Shown piece after piece: positions 32,741 to 43,962 of a DNA stretch of 64,000 bases. Position numbers and translations under genes: made by a program. Source of the stretch: Basidiobolus meristosporus CBS 931.73 (taxonomy: Eukaryota; Basidiobolomycota; Basidiobolomycetes; Basidiobolales; Basidiobolaceae); assembly GCA_002104905.1 (NCBI GenBank), contig MCFE01000213.1, forward strand, positions 62,001 to 126,000, in the 5' to 3' direction. The notes under the pieces are model-generated. The model worked only from the letters and a program-made list of their open reading frames with translations. It ran no database searches and was not told where the DNA came from. Every line of letters begins with the position of its first letter. The first letter of the stretch is position 1.

Positions 32741-33083
32741 TGTTGCAATACTGTGAGGAGTATTGGAAGTGATGTGGAGATCTAGAGGATTTACATTTAT
32801 TCCCTTGCAGATTTATTGATCAAAAGTATGGTATTTATACTGCTGATAAAGTAGAGTAAGTAAACATGTAAAGTTTGTTAAGAAAGGTCTCAAGAATATG
32901 TGTGCCAAGCTTAGGGGCTTTTGGACAACTTTGAGAACAATCATAATTTGGGTACCTGATAATATGGTGAAAATATTCTAAGTAAATCCCAACAAGAAAT
33001 TTGGTCAGAGTGTTAATTGAATAATAAGAGTTATGTGACTAAGTTAGTATGAATATTTTGGTGACAACTTAATAATTAAAACA
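32741..33083 (-). repeat. Element B copy 2, 3' LTR
   Basis: 343 bp, the reverse complement of the B LTR. On the minus strand it starts TGTTTTAATTATT and ends GTATTGCAACA. It is preceded on the minus strand by the purine run catgggag. Confidence 0.9.
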
Positions 33084-34294
33084 CTCCCATGCAACAAAAT
33101 ATTCATGAGTTATAAATACACATTGAGAGTGTGCAACCTGTAAAAGTGTATAGGACTTAGCTGTGTTGCATACTAGACTAAAATATTATCTAGCAGTATA
33201 TGCATTTGTGTTTAGCTTATTTGAACAAGAAAAACTTGTAACTCAAGGTGCATATCTACTTATACCTATAAAATCAGAATGAACCAATCAAGATAGTAAT
33301 CATTAGTTTTGATCAGTTTTGCAAGAATGCATAATGCTCTAAGTCTAATTGTCAGATTATAATACTGATATATAGCCTTTAGGCTATTCAATGCTTCATA
33401 TTTGCGCAAAATTGACCCACTTTTGGTCAAGTTAGGGTTTTGTCATTTATAGCAGATCCGGAGTTTCCTTATTTTGAGGCAAAAGTCTCATTTAGACAAC
33501 TATAATGTATGTCCATATTTGGCTCAGGGACAGCTACTTCCATTATATTGACTTGATATGAGGTAAGAGAAATGACCTATATTGGGCTAAGTTAAGGTTT
33601 TGTCATTTACGCCTGATCTGGATTATGCTCATTTCTGGGCACAGCAGCACATACAAACATGGCAAAAAAAAGGTTCTTGCTCAGCTCTGAGCTGGGATGG
33701 CCTGCTCCTACTTGAGCCACGTCTGTTTAGTAATTCAGATGCAGTATCAATACACTTAAGACAAACATAGCAATCTTCCATTGGACTGTGTAGTACATAT
33801 CAGTACTCCAGGTGGATATATATACATTATATGTCATTGCAATCCTTGCAATCCAGGGAGCTTGTTTCTGCAATCCTTTTACATTAATAGGTAGTCCAAA
33901 AATAGTGGTTAGCAGCTCCAATACTTGCGTTCTCAGCCTTATTTTTGAGTGGCAGCAGATTTGGTAAAATTTGTAGATCTGGACCCTCAATTGCTTGAAT
34001 TACACAATTTTCTTCAGTAGTGGTAGAGCACCAACATACTATATTTCTTGACATATTGCATGTCAACTGCATAGACTCTCCTTCATAATCAGCTCAAGTA
34101 GTTATTGAATGAGTCTTTTAAAGGTAAGTCCTTCTTCTCCACAGCAATATCCTCATGAACATAGTCCTTTTGGCAGTGGTAGTTATCTTTAACTTTGGCA
34201 GTACAATAGAGTGGAAAATCATTCTCCAGACTAGCAGGAATGGATCCAAGGAAAAGTAGACACTAAGAGGACAGCAAGCTTGGGGCTCATAACC

Positions 34295-34643
34295 TGTTGC
34301 AATATTCTGAGGAGTACTGGAAGTGATGTGGAGATCCAGAGTATTTGCATGTAATTAACTTGAAGATTTATTGATCAAAAGTATCATATATATACCTTTG
34401 AAAGAATAGTGCAAACAAACATGTAGAGTTTGCTAAGGAAGGTTCCAAGAATATGTGTGCCAAGTTTGGGTGCTTTTGGACAACTTTGAGAAAGTTCATA
34501 ATCGTGGTACCAGATAATTTGGTGAAAATATTTTAGGTAAATCCCAACAAGAAATTTGGTCAGGCCCAAGTGTTAATTAAAGAATAAGATCTACATGACT
34601 AAGTTAGCATGAATATTTTGGTGACAACTTAATAATTACAACA
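34295..34643 (-). repeat. Element B copy 2, 5' LTR
   Basis: 349 bp, the reverse complement of 16626-16974 with scattered changes. It is flanked by the target duplication at 34644-34648. Confidence 0.9.
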
Positions 34644-34725
34644 GTGGCTCCACATACACATGTATTTGTTATACCATTTCCCCTTTGGTTTGACTCACTT
34701 TTGTTTATATGCTGCCAACAGATAA

Positions 34726-34882
34726 ATCAAAGGTGTCTGGCTCCCAACCAAACCCCACTGCTGACTGCAGTAGAAGAACTGTTGGGCCACAGCTTGCTTT
34801 GACATTAAATGCCACAAACAGGCCTACAACAAAAATGCCCTGTGGACAGTGTGCCCACTGAATTTATTAATACAGACTCTTA
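34726..34882 (+). pseudogene. E0 second gene, 5' fragment
   Basis: The start (MLPTDKSKVSGSQPNPTADCSRRT-like, broken into pieces by decay) aligns with the beginnings of the second gene at 53796, 59957 and 46146 (minus). It stops after cagactcttaag. Only about 50 codons are left. Confidence 0.7.
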
Positions 34883-35051
34883 AGATCCCATCAGGAGACT
34901 GTTGAAATATTAGACTATTTGGTATCATTCAGCAGCTAAAAGCTTACTTAACAGCTCTAGACTAGTCTTGAGCACTGTAGACTAATTAGAAGTCCTAGTT
35001 TTGCCAGTTTCTTCAGATCTATGATCCTATGATTATTCCACTATGGTCAAG
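34883..35051. repeat. Short dispersed repeat (copy 1)
   Basis: A ~150-bp sequence beginning tgttgaaatattagactatt recurs in inverted orientation at about 42048-42238 (there aatagtccaatatttcaaca). It has no coding capacity. The TGTTGAAA start and short length could suit a solo LTR or MITE; the class is undetermined. Confidence 0.6.
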
Positions 35052-35241
35052 ACCTTATGAAAAGTTATTGTAATGATCCCATCAAAAGGCCATCAAGAAG
35101 TAGAAGTCCCATAACTAAGAGGTACTAATCCCATCAGGACCATGTCTAGAGATTGTTAAAAAATAATTGCACTCCAGATTTTGCAAAAAACTTGGTCAAA
35201 AAAAATTCTTATCACAACAATGCACAAGGGGCCTTTGACAA
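35052..35241. repeat. E-family terminal fragment
   Basis: ttatgaaaagttattgtaatgatcccatcaaaaggcc and the following sequence align with the second-gene-side ends of E2 (43669 onward) and E1 (reverse of 56971). It is cut by the gypsy G1 LTR. Confidence 0.75.
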
Positions 35242-35242
35242 G

Positions 35243-35610
35243 TGTTACCAGTCTTGGTAAAAGAGCTGTAGAGGAATAGGGAGTTTAGCTAGTATTGTGT
35301 TCATTAAAACTTGAACTGATTTTTATTGAGGTTACAGCAGCTGCTTATATACATTTAGCAGATCAATTGTTGACTAATTGCATTTCTCAATGTAGGTTGT
35401 GGCTGATGACTCATTTGATTGCATCATCATCACCCAATAAGATGCTACTTAATATATCTATTTCTGTCTGATGAGGATTTGCTTATTCATTTGCTGACTA
35501 ACACTACTTATCTGATAGCTAACTCTGATATAATGATAGGCTAAGCATATAACTAATTGATTTGACTAAAAACCAAACTGACTTGAACATTCAAGTGGTG
35601 GATCATAACA
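35243..35610 (-). repeat. Gypsy G1 3' LTR
   Basis: 368 bp. On the minus strand it runs TGTTATGATCCACC...ACTGGTAACA, collinear with 28731-29099. It is preceded by the purine tract at 35611-35624. Confidence 0.92.
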
Positions 35611-35662
35611 TTCTCCCCTACTGAAGTTGAGAGGGTTCTCCTGAACTTCTTTTCATGTGATA

Positions 35663-37030
35663 TCAATATCTTGATGGCTCAGTATTGTTGGCAAGTCTTG
35701 CAAGCCTAAGTCTGTCTCTATGAACTAAATCTTCCTGGATATTCCCTAGTTTGTTCACTAGTTGGTAAGTTGCAAATAGAAAATCTCTGATGATCTTAAA
35801 AGGCCCTGTCCATTGTGGCTCAAACTTCTTCCAAGTATAGTTTCTCAGCAATACAAAGTTCCCAACTGGCAATGATTCTGGTGATACAGTCTTATCACAT
35901 CTCTGCTTCATCTTTTCTGCACTTTGAGATACTTTGGCCTGTGCCTCTTGACTTCTTTGTTCCAGCTGCTGGTGTCTGCTTGACTGACTGAGTTCATCTT
36001 CTAAGGCACCTGTAAGCTTTGGTTGTGTGAGATCTCCTGGAATCCTTGTCTCCCATCCATACACTGAGTAAAATGGCAATTATTGGGTAGTGTTGTGTAC
36101 TCTAACTCTGCATGCAAAAAGTTCTTGGTTGATATACTCATCCCATCTACTGACTGCTCCATTTGCTTACTTGGTCAGCAGTTTTCCAAATAATTCATTA
36201 AATTGCTGGGTGACTCCATTAGTTCTAGGGTGATATGCTGAGGTTTTCAAGTATCTAATGTGCTGCATTTCCAGGTAAACTTTTAATGCCTTTGCCATAA
36301 AGTTTGCTCCACTATTGGATAGAATCTCTACAGGGCATCCAAGCTTGATAAGGATCTCATGGTAGATGAAACTTGCAACTTCTTGCTCACTGGCTACAGG
36401 TACTGCTTTAACCACTGGCCTTTTGCTTGCACAGTCAATTGCTATTAGGAACCAACGGTTGAATTTCCTGGTAGTTGGCAGTCTCCTAATGGAGTCAATT
36501 CTCCATCATTTAAATGGTCTTCCAGGCTCCAAGGGAAAGACTTCAGCAATTATCTGTGGTTGGCCTTAGTTGATTTGGCAATTTGGGCATGTTTTCACTA
36601 GCTGCTCAATGTCTTGTTTCATTTTGGACCATCATGCTCTGGCTCTCACAAGGCTGTAGGTTCCTTCAACTCCAAGATGTCCATATCCATTGTGTAGCTT
36701 ATGTATTAAATCCAGGTAAGCAACATAAGGGCAATAGGCTATAGGGCTTCCATCAACAATTTGGTAGAGTGTCTCATCCTGTACCACAAAATTGCTGGCT
36801 TCATCCCAGATTATCATTGTGATCTCATCATCCACTGCATTAGGAGCAGCTTGGTACTCCAAGTACTTTGGTAATAGGTTAGACCAATCTGATTCATGCC
36901 CCAAGTTGAGTTGTGCAACTTGTTCTAATCTTGGTAAGGCATCAGCAACCTTGTTATTTTTACCAGGGCAGTATACAATCTCCAATTCAAATTGCTGAAT
37001 GTATTCACTCCGTTTTATCATTCTTCTACA
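35663..37030 (-). pseudogene. Gypsy G1 RNase H end and integrase
   Basis: 37021-36632: RSEYIQQFELEIVYCPG, NKVADALPRL, then linker and integrase zinc-finger region (LHNGYGHLGVEGTYSLVRARA). 36415-36167: integrase core (EILIKLGCPVEILSNSGANF, TSAYHPRTNGVTQQFNELFG). 36079-35663: integrase tail (PGDLTQPKLTG, VGNFVLLRN, WTGPFKIIRDF). Breaks occur at about 36630, 36166 and 36080. In the core, SDRGA-type sequence reads SNSGANF, so the second catalytic Asp is lost. Confidence 0.87.
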
Positions 37031-37815
37031 GAGTTCCTTCTGAGTAAATATATACTTGAGGGATGCATGATCAGTCTCAGTAGAGTAGAGGAATCCTTGT
37101 GTAATACTGCCATGAGCAACATCTGGGTGCCTTTTATAAGTGCTCTAAAGAACTGTGTCTTGCTAAGGTCACTTGTTGCACACATACTGGAATTGACCAA
37201 GTTGCAGCATGCAGGTAACAGCTCATAGGTCTTGTCCTTCTGGATCTGAGTAGCATGGGTTCTCCAGTTGACTGATAGATTACAACAAAATAGCAGGTTT
37301 GTTCAGGTATAAGGTCAAGCTTGCAGTTCCCAAATACTTAGGCCTGTAGGTCTTCTTCATAGTCATTGTACTTCATTCTTACTGGCTGAGTACCATGGTT
37401 GATTATGTGAGAGTTCCCATCAGCTCTTGAGACTAAAGTAGATTTGGTGAGTTTTGAGTTGATTCCAGTTTTCAAAGCAAATTGCTCTGACATGTACTCA
37501 TGCAATGCTCCTGATTCAATCATAATCTTGGCAGGTACTCCATGCGTTACTCCATTCAAATATAATAGCTCTCCTGAGTTGGAGGTTATCTGGGATAGGT
37601 ATTCTTCTATCACTTGGAAGTTGAGTTCTGAGTCTTCCTCATGTTCATCCTCCAAGTGACTATGCTCAAGGGCTTCAATACAGTTGAAGGTTCTTGATGG
37701 CTGGTGTCCATTTTTCTATGGGGGCAGTACTTTGCAATATGTCCCTGCTGAATACAATTGAAGCAAAGTCCTTTCTTCTTACATTCTTCTGAGGTAGGAT
37801 AATCTGAATTAAAGC
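37030..37815 (-). pseudogene. Gypsy G1 nucleocapsid knuckle, protease and joined RNase H fragment
   Basis: 37815-37655: Gag end with a CFNCIQQGHIAKYCPHRK-type knuckle, then MDTSHQEP. 37655-37338: protease region (GVPAKIMIESGALHEYMSEQF; the usual DSGA is ESGA). After a stop, 37200-37018 encodes SKTQFFRALIKGTQM..., a decayed RNase H portion. The RT domain that should lie between is missing. The same RT-less layout recurs in G2. Confidence 0.78.
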
Positions 37816-40800
37816 CTAAGTCTTCGAGTAATTACCGCAGCCATAGAGCCTCCTTAGTTGTTTTGCAAGCATCCATATATTCAGCTTCAGTTGTAGCTAG
37901 AGTCACAGTTGGTTGTTTCTGGCCATTCCAAGTAATTGCTGCACCAGCATAAGGAAATGCATACCCAGTGATAGTGCATCTGTCAATCAGATCTCTACCC
38001 CAATCTGAATAAGTATAACCATGATATTCTGGCCTATTAGCGGCTTCAGAGTATTTCAGTATCCTATTCATGGTACCTTGTTGATATCTAAAAATCTGCT
38101 TAACTGCTGTAATTTGATCTGATCCATAATAAGGCATGATTTGACTGACTATTCTAGCTGTTACTGCAATGTCAGGACCTGTAAACACTATTGAGAATAT
38201 GAGGCTTCCAACTATAGATTGATGCAAGAAGTTTTGGTTCATATTTGATCCATTTTCTCATAAGATTGCCTGAGATTGGCTGAACTTTACACTATTGCCC
38301 ATAGGGGTAGCTGCAGGCTTGCAATACTCCATTGTGAAGTGTCTAAGAATGTCCCTGATGTGCTTAGACTGACTCTGCACAATATTCTGCGTAGTTATGT
38401 CAAATTCTCCAACAGTTCCAAGAATGTAGCTAAATTTTCCAAGATTTTTCATCTCAATCTTGCTGAAGAGATCTGATTTTGGCTGTTTAAGTGCCTCCTG
38501 GTCACTTGTGGCTATTATTATGTTGTTCACAGGAAGAACTAGGATGATCACACCCTTTTTGAGCTGTTTCACATACATACTATGATCTGCAGTGCAACAA
38601 ATGCACCTAAGTTAAGCCCATACAACAACTTCCAGATTGTGCCCACCAAATGGTGGCCTTTTGGATTGATCAGACCTTCTGGTAGCTCCATATATATAGT
38701 CTTGTGCCAATCCCCATTTCAAAAGGCTATTTTGCCATCCATTTGGTGTAGATCTAGACTGTGCTCAGCTGCCAGGGCTATAACTGTCCTAGCAGAGTTA
38801 AACCTGGCAACCAGAGCAAATGTTTCCTTAAAGTATAGTCCCTAGATTTGGGAATAGCCTTTAGTCATCAATCTAGCCTTGTATTTATCAACATTACCAT
38901 TTGAGGTTGTGTTGATCTTGTAGACCCATGTAAATGCTATTGACTTTCTCCCATTTGGTGAATCAACCAGTTCTCATGTTTTTGCTTTGATCAGTGATTG
39001 GAACTCCTCCTGCATGACTTTTTGCCACATAGTAGTATTGAACTTTGCATTACCTGTTCCAGATTCTGAAGTTTGACACAAAAGGCAAGCTAGGCTTCTA
39101 CATGATCATTAGATGTCTGCCAAAAGGATCCAGGGACACTTCTTATTGTGGTAGATCTCCTAGCTGGGATAATTAGTTCCAATCTGGAGCTGGTAGAATT
39201 ATCTTCCATATCTGGCTGAGTTTGGTACACATCTTCTTCATTAGTGGTGATTGCATCATCAGGCAGCTAGCCAATGATTTCTGTGGCTTTCTGATCTAAA
39301 TTCTCCTCAAATACAATGTCTCTGCTCTTGATCAGCTTCTGAATTCCACCATCATACACTCTATACCCTTTTGAATCATTGCAATACCCAAGAAAAATCC
39401 CTTTTCTACTGTTTGGCTCCAGCTTTGAGTATTTTTTATCAGGGATGTGAGAAAAGACACCAATGTCAAAGATCCTGAGGTGCAGGAGGTCTGGCTTTTT
39501 TGCCTGTATATGCTTCAAAGGGTATTGATTCATGTAGTGCTGTTGTTGGGCAACTATTCTAGATGTACACTGTGGTAGCAACAGATTTAGCCCAGAACTT
39601 GTAGTCAATTGCCCTATCATGTAGCATGGATCTTCCTATCTTTACTATTGTACTTTTGGCACATTTTGCTACTTCATTTGGCGGTGGAGTATGTTAAACA
39701 TTGGTCTGTTGAAGTATACCAGTATATGAGCAGTATTTTGCAAGCCCCTTTGTACATTAATCCCCTTCATTGTCACTTCATGGTACCTTCAATTTACACC
39801 CAGTTTGCGTTTCTGCCATGTTCTTAAAGAGTCTAAACAGCTTTAAAGCCTCATCCTTGGTTTTGAGTAAGTATACACATGTGTATCTTGTCTTGACATC
39901 AATAAGTGTCATAAATTATCTCTTGTCTCTAAAGGACAGTGATCTCATGGGCCCACACAAGTCTGAGTGTACAACTGCCAGAATTTTGATGATGCTGATG
40001 CCTCCTGAACTCCTGAAACATTACCTAGCTTGTTTGCCATATGGACATCCCTTTTAGGCACCCAATTTGATCACAATTGAGTATTTTGGCCCAAAACAAG
40101 CTGATTTTTCACCAATTGACTCATTTTTGGTTCTCCAATGTGTCCTAGCCTCCTATGCCATATCTGCCATATGGTTTCATCAATTTCATCAATGTTGGCA
40201 TACTGAGGCACAATGATCTTGCATTATAACTGGTATATATTGTGATATTTAATTCCCAAAGCTAATTCTTGTCCATTTTCACTCAATATTGAGCAGTTCA
40301 GCTTAGCAACACCAGAATTCAGTTCCTGAACAGCGCTTTACTGACAGAGAGTAGGTTGTTAGCTATTCCAGGTACAAATAGTATGTCAGTCAGTGTTGCC
40401 ATTGTGGCCCCTGAGATATAACTCATATTCAGTAGTATAGAGCCACTGGTGGTAGCTTCCAATGCAGAGTTGTCTCCCAGATAAGCCTTTCTTACAGGTA
40501 TAGTCTTTAAGTTGCAGAACCACTCCTTTATACCACAAATATGCTGTGATGCTCCAGCGTCAATATACCATTCATTACTTTGGTTACTTGCACTCTCTTG
40601 TACAGTTCTAAATAACAGCTCATCAGTAGTTATATGGCTTGCCTGCTCCAGCTTCTGTTTTTTGTCATCTTGTGTCTTCTTGCATTCTCTTGACCAGTGT
40701 CCTGGCTTCTTACATTAGATACAGCAATCATGTTTTCTGTGGTTTTGTTGCTTTCCCTTCATTTTTGTGCACCTTTCTGAGCTGCATAAAGCATTGTCTT

Positions 40801-40823
40801 CCATTCTCACTGCTTGATCATTA
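37816..40823 (-). pseudogene. Copia F, decayed pol without LTRs
   Basis: From 40823 leftward: CCHC knuckle (CKKPGHWSRECK near 40700), protease WYIDAGASQHICG (near 40560), decayed GAG-pre/integrase with many stops, integrase tail 39620-39267 (HLRIFDIGVFSHIPDKKYSKLEPNSRKGIFLGYC), RT near 39060-38600 and 38578-38258 (VNNIIIATSDQEALK, KNLGKFSYILG), and RNase H 38242-37832 (SDWGRDLIDRCTITGYAFPY, TTEAEYMDACKTTKEALWL). This copia lineage differs from A/C/D. It is bounded by gypsy G1 and by the G3 LTR; no own LTR was seen. Confidence 0.88.
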
Positions 40824-41190
40824 TGTCTGAGTCTTGGTATAGGAGTAATAGAGGAATGGAGAGTTTAGCTAGTATTGTATTCACTAAAACTTGAACTGAC
40901 TTTTATTGAGGTTCCAGCAGCTCCTCATATACATTTTGCCAGATCAATGCTGACTAATTGTTTTTCCTAATGTAGGCTTTGATTGATGACTGGTTTGATT
41001 GCATCATCATCACCCAATAAGATCCTATGTAATAAATCTATCTCTGTCTGATAAGTATCTGCTGATTTATTTGCTGACTAATGCTACTGACTTGGTAGAT
41101 AACACTGATATACTTACAGACTGAAGATATGACCAATTGATTTGACTATGAACTGATCTAACTTGAACATTCAAGCTGTAAATCATAGCA
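40824..41190 (-). repeat. Gypsy G3 3' LTR
   Basis: 367 bp. On the minus strand it starts TGCTATGATTTACAGC and ends CCAAGACTCAGACA, collinear with the other G LTRs but more diverged. Confidence 0.9.
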
Positions 41191-41221
41191 TTCTACCTTA
41201 CTAAGGTTGAGAGGGTTCTCC

Positions 41222-42028
41222 TTAATCTCCTGTCTTGCAATGCCAATATCTTGATGGTTCAGTGTTATCAGCAAGTCTTGCAAACTTGAGTCTCTCCATA
41301 TGTACCAAGTCTTCCTGGATATTCCCTAGTTTGTGCCCTAGTTGGTAAGTTGCAAATTGACATTCTCTGATGATCTTGAATGGTCCTGTCTGTTGTGGCG
41401 CACACTTCTTCCAAGTAATGTTTCTCAGCAATACAAAGTTCCCAACTGGCAATGATTCTGGTGATACGGTCTTATCAAATCTCTGCATTGTCTTCTCTGC
41501 ATTTTCAAATATTTTGGCCTGTGCCTGTTGACATATTTGTTCCAGCTGCTGGGGTCTACTTGGCTGACTGAGCTCATCTTCCAAGATGTCTGTAAGCTTT
41601 GGTTGTATGAGATCTCCTGGAATCCTTGGTTCACATCCATACACTGAGTATAATGGCAATTGTTGGGTGGTGTTGTATACTCTAACTCTGCATGCCAAGA
41701 GTGCTTGGTCTATATACTCATCCCATCTACCAATAGCTCTATTTGCATACTTGGTCAGTATTGTTCCAAATAATCCATTAAACCGCTCAGTGACTCCATT
41801 AGCTCTAGGGTAATTTGTTGAGATTTTCAAGTTTGTGATGTGCTGCATTTCCAGGTAAACATCTAATGTCTTTGCTATAGAGTTTGCTCCTCTATTGAAT
41901 AGAATCTCCACAGGGCATCCAAACTTCATAAGTATCTCATGGTAGATTAGACTTGAAACTTCTTGTTCACTGGCTACAGGTACAGCTGTAACACTAAGTA
42001 AGGAGGGTTTTTCAATGTTCAGGAGCAT
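41222..42028 (-). pseudogene. Gypsy G3 integrase
   Basis: A long open minus-strand segment of 268 codons: SVTAVPVASEQEVSSLIYHEILMKFGCPVEILFNRGANS (integrase core), STNYPRANGVTERFNGLFG, IGRWDEYIDQALLACRVRV, PGDLIQPKLTD, VGNFVLLRN, WKKCAPQQTGPFKIIREC. The reading is intact through the C-terminal GPF-like module, but the first part of the core is lost. Its job would have been strand transfer of element DNA. The catalytic SDRG is FNRG here, so the enzyme is dead. Confidence 0.88.
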
Positions 42029-42238
42029 TTTGTAACAGTTTCAGGGTTAGTACACAATAGTTAGTATTAGTGCTAATCTGATCCTGACTATAGGGGAATA
42101 ATCATAAGATCATAGATCTAAAGAAAGTGGTAAAGTTAGAGCTGTGCATTAGTCCCACAGTAACCAAGACTAGTCCAGAAATGTTAAGTTAATTTTTTAG
42201 CTGCAGAATGATACCAAATAGTCCAATATTTCAACACC
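42000..42238. repeat. Short dispersed repeat (copy 2)
   Basis: This replaces about 290 bp of G3 relative to G1. Its right half (gcagaatgataccaaatagt, aatatttcaaca) is the reverse complement of 34896-34945. The left half contains gttaggagggtttttc-like sequence without coding potential. Confidence 0.6.
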
Positions 42239-42445
42239 TAATGTATTAAATCCAGGCAAACAACAAAAGAGCAATAGGCAGTAGGGCTTCCATCAACAAT
42301 TTGGTAGAGTGTATCATCATGTACCACCAATTTGCTGGCTTCATCCCAGATTATCCTCTTGAGTGCTTCATCCACATTATTAGAAATGGCTTGGTCCTCA
42401 AAGTACTTTGGCAATAGGCTACACCAATCTGATTCATGCACCAAG

Positions 42446-42814
42446 TGTCATGATCTACCACTTAAATGTTTATGTTAGATCAGTCCTATGTCAAGTCAAT
42501 TAGTTATATGTTTGGCCTATAAGTAGATCAGTGTTTTCTATTGAATCAGTGGCATTAGTCAGCAAATGAATCATCAGATCCTTATCATACGGAAATAAAA
42601 GTATTACATAGGAGCTTTTTGGGTGGCAATAATGCAATAAAATCAGTCATCATCCACAGCCTACATTAGGAAAAACAATTAGTCAGCAATTGATCTGGCA
42701 AAATGTAAATAAGGAGCTGCTGGAACCTCAATACAAATCAGTTCAAGTTTTAGTGAATTCAACACTGGCTAAACTATCTATTCCTCTACAATTCTTATAC
42801 CAAGACTTGTAACA
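42446..42814 (+). repeat. Gypsy G2 left LTR
   Basis: 369 bp, TGTCATGATCTACC...AGACTTGTAACA, clearly homologous to 50010-50378 with many differences, so the element is old. Confidence 0.92.
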
Positions 42815-43667
42815 TTAGTAGCAGCAATATCCAGAAACCTCCGTCCTATAGAAATAACAACCCTCTCTCAAGATGTCCAAAGATCAAGAATGGAAAAATG
42901 CTATGCTGCAAGTCCTGGCCCAGTAGCACAGTTACTCCAGATCCTTAGTCAGCTGCGACAAGAAATAACTGCAATGGCCCAAAGCCAGCAAAACCCTGTC
43001 AAGGGCAACTTTGGTGTGACAGCCAACTACACTATGGCAGAGTCAATGAAAACCTGTGAACTTTGCTCTTCCAAGCTGAAGTAGCTTTCAAGCCTAAGGG
43101 AATTGCACCAGAAAGCAGGCCACATTATGCAGACTCTTACCTGGAAGATGCAGCTTTACAGTAGTACCACAGCAAGATCAGGTCAGCCACCATGATGGGA
43201 TGCTCTTCAGTCTCAACCTGGGATGTGTTTGTGTTGGAAATTCAGGATGCAACTGAGTCCCACACCAACAAACACTAGTAACAAGAGAATTGAAGACACT
43301 CAGACAGAAAGGATGGTCCAAGAATATGTCTATGATTCTAGATGTCTATTTAGACAATTTAAAGAATGGACCCTCTGGATCAAGTTGAATACTTGATTGC
43401 TGGGTCAAAAGAAAGAACTTGTAAAGAAGTGGATTTTTGAAGACCTCAGACTATTGAAGAAGCCATCAAGATTCCCATTGACTATAGCTCAGCTATGTTT
43501 GGAGTTGGGAAACCCATAATAACTAATACAAGAGGCTACAATCACCATGAAAGAAGACAATCAGAAGCAGTGCCAATGGAAATAGATGCTATGCAGAAGA
43601 ACTCTACCTCAGAAGAACCTAAGAAGAAAGGACTTTGCTTCAGCTGCCACCAGCAGGGACATATTAT
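42815..43667 (+). pseudogene. Gypsy G2 gag
   Basis: A decayed Gag starting near 42874 (SKDQEWKNAMLQVLAQ), then LLQILSQLRQEITAMAQSQQNPVKG, a stop after 43081, and a capsid-like region in several frames. It ends with KKGLCFSCHQQGHII, a CCHC knuckle cut by the E2 insertion. Function when intact: particle protein. Confidence 0.78.
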
Positions 43668-43962
43668 CCCATGAAAAACTATTAAGATGATTACATCAAA
43701 AGGCCTTCACTAATTTAAAACCCTGTGACTAAGAGGTACTGATCCTGTCAGGACATGGTCCAGAGACTGTTGAAAAATAATTGCTCCCCAAATTTTACAA
43801 AAAATTGGTCAAAATTTTCATCACAACAATAAATAAATGGCTTTTGATTGCTTACCTTCCAATTTGCTCACTTTCTGATCCCAGACACTCTATTGCCTCT
43901 TTTTCACACTCCTTACTTCCTGACTGAACTGTTTCTCTGACTTGTCATGCATACAAATTGAT

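Larger units (their letters stand above)
32741..34643 (-). mobile_element. Element B, copy 2 (internally deleted)
   Basis: A 1903-bp element with LTRs at 32741-33083 and 34295-34643 and a perfect 5-bp target duplication gtggc (32736-32740 and 34644-34648). It is inserted between the divergent genes of E0. The initiator-tRNA-Met primer site follows the 34295 LTR on the minus strand. Relative to copy 1 it lacks about 1.35 kb, with the junction near 33735 (tattgatactgcat joined to actaaacagacgtgg). It has no retroviral coding capacity. Confidence 0.9.
28248..35241 (-). mobile_element. Tnp2-type DNA transposon E0, fragmented
   Basis: Parts of one E-family transposon in minus orientation for the transposase: a 3' part (28248-28730, starting at the subterminal block gtgctgtgacaataattgc), the transposase body (30070-32578), the start of the divergent second gene (about 34730-34882) and a terminal fragment (35052-35241). 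It is interrupted by gypsy G0 with its fold-back sequence (28731-30062) and by element B copy 2 (32741-34643). The outer ~200 bp of its left end are missing at the copia D junction. Confidence 0.82.
35243..37815 (-). mobile_element. Gypsy G1, internally deleted
   Basis: The 3' LTR (35243-35610) is followed on the minus strand by the integrase tail, integrase core, zinc finger, RNase H end and then, without RT, the protease/gag-knuckle region up to about 37815, where copia F begins. RT and most of RNase H are missing, and there is no 5' LTR. Confidence 0.88.
40824..42445 (-). mobile_element. Gypsy G3, truncated
   Basis: The 3' LTR (40824-41190) and integrase region (to about 42000) are followed by the short dispersed repeat (about 42000-42238) and a leftover of the integrase-linker region (42238-42444). 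It is then cut by the G2 LTR at 42446. It sits against copia F at 40823. Confidence 0.87.

Noticed and set aside
42441-42445. ccaag before G2 as the same target duplication as the chromovirus
   Set aside because: The right flank of G2 is ctgca and the element is unrelated; a shared 5-mer is coincidence.
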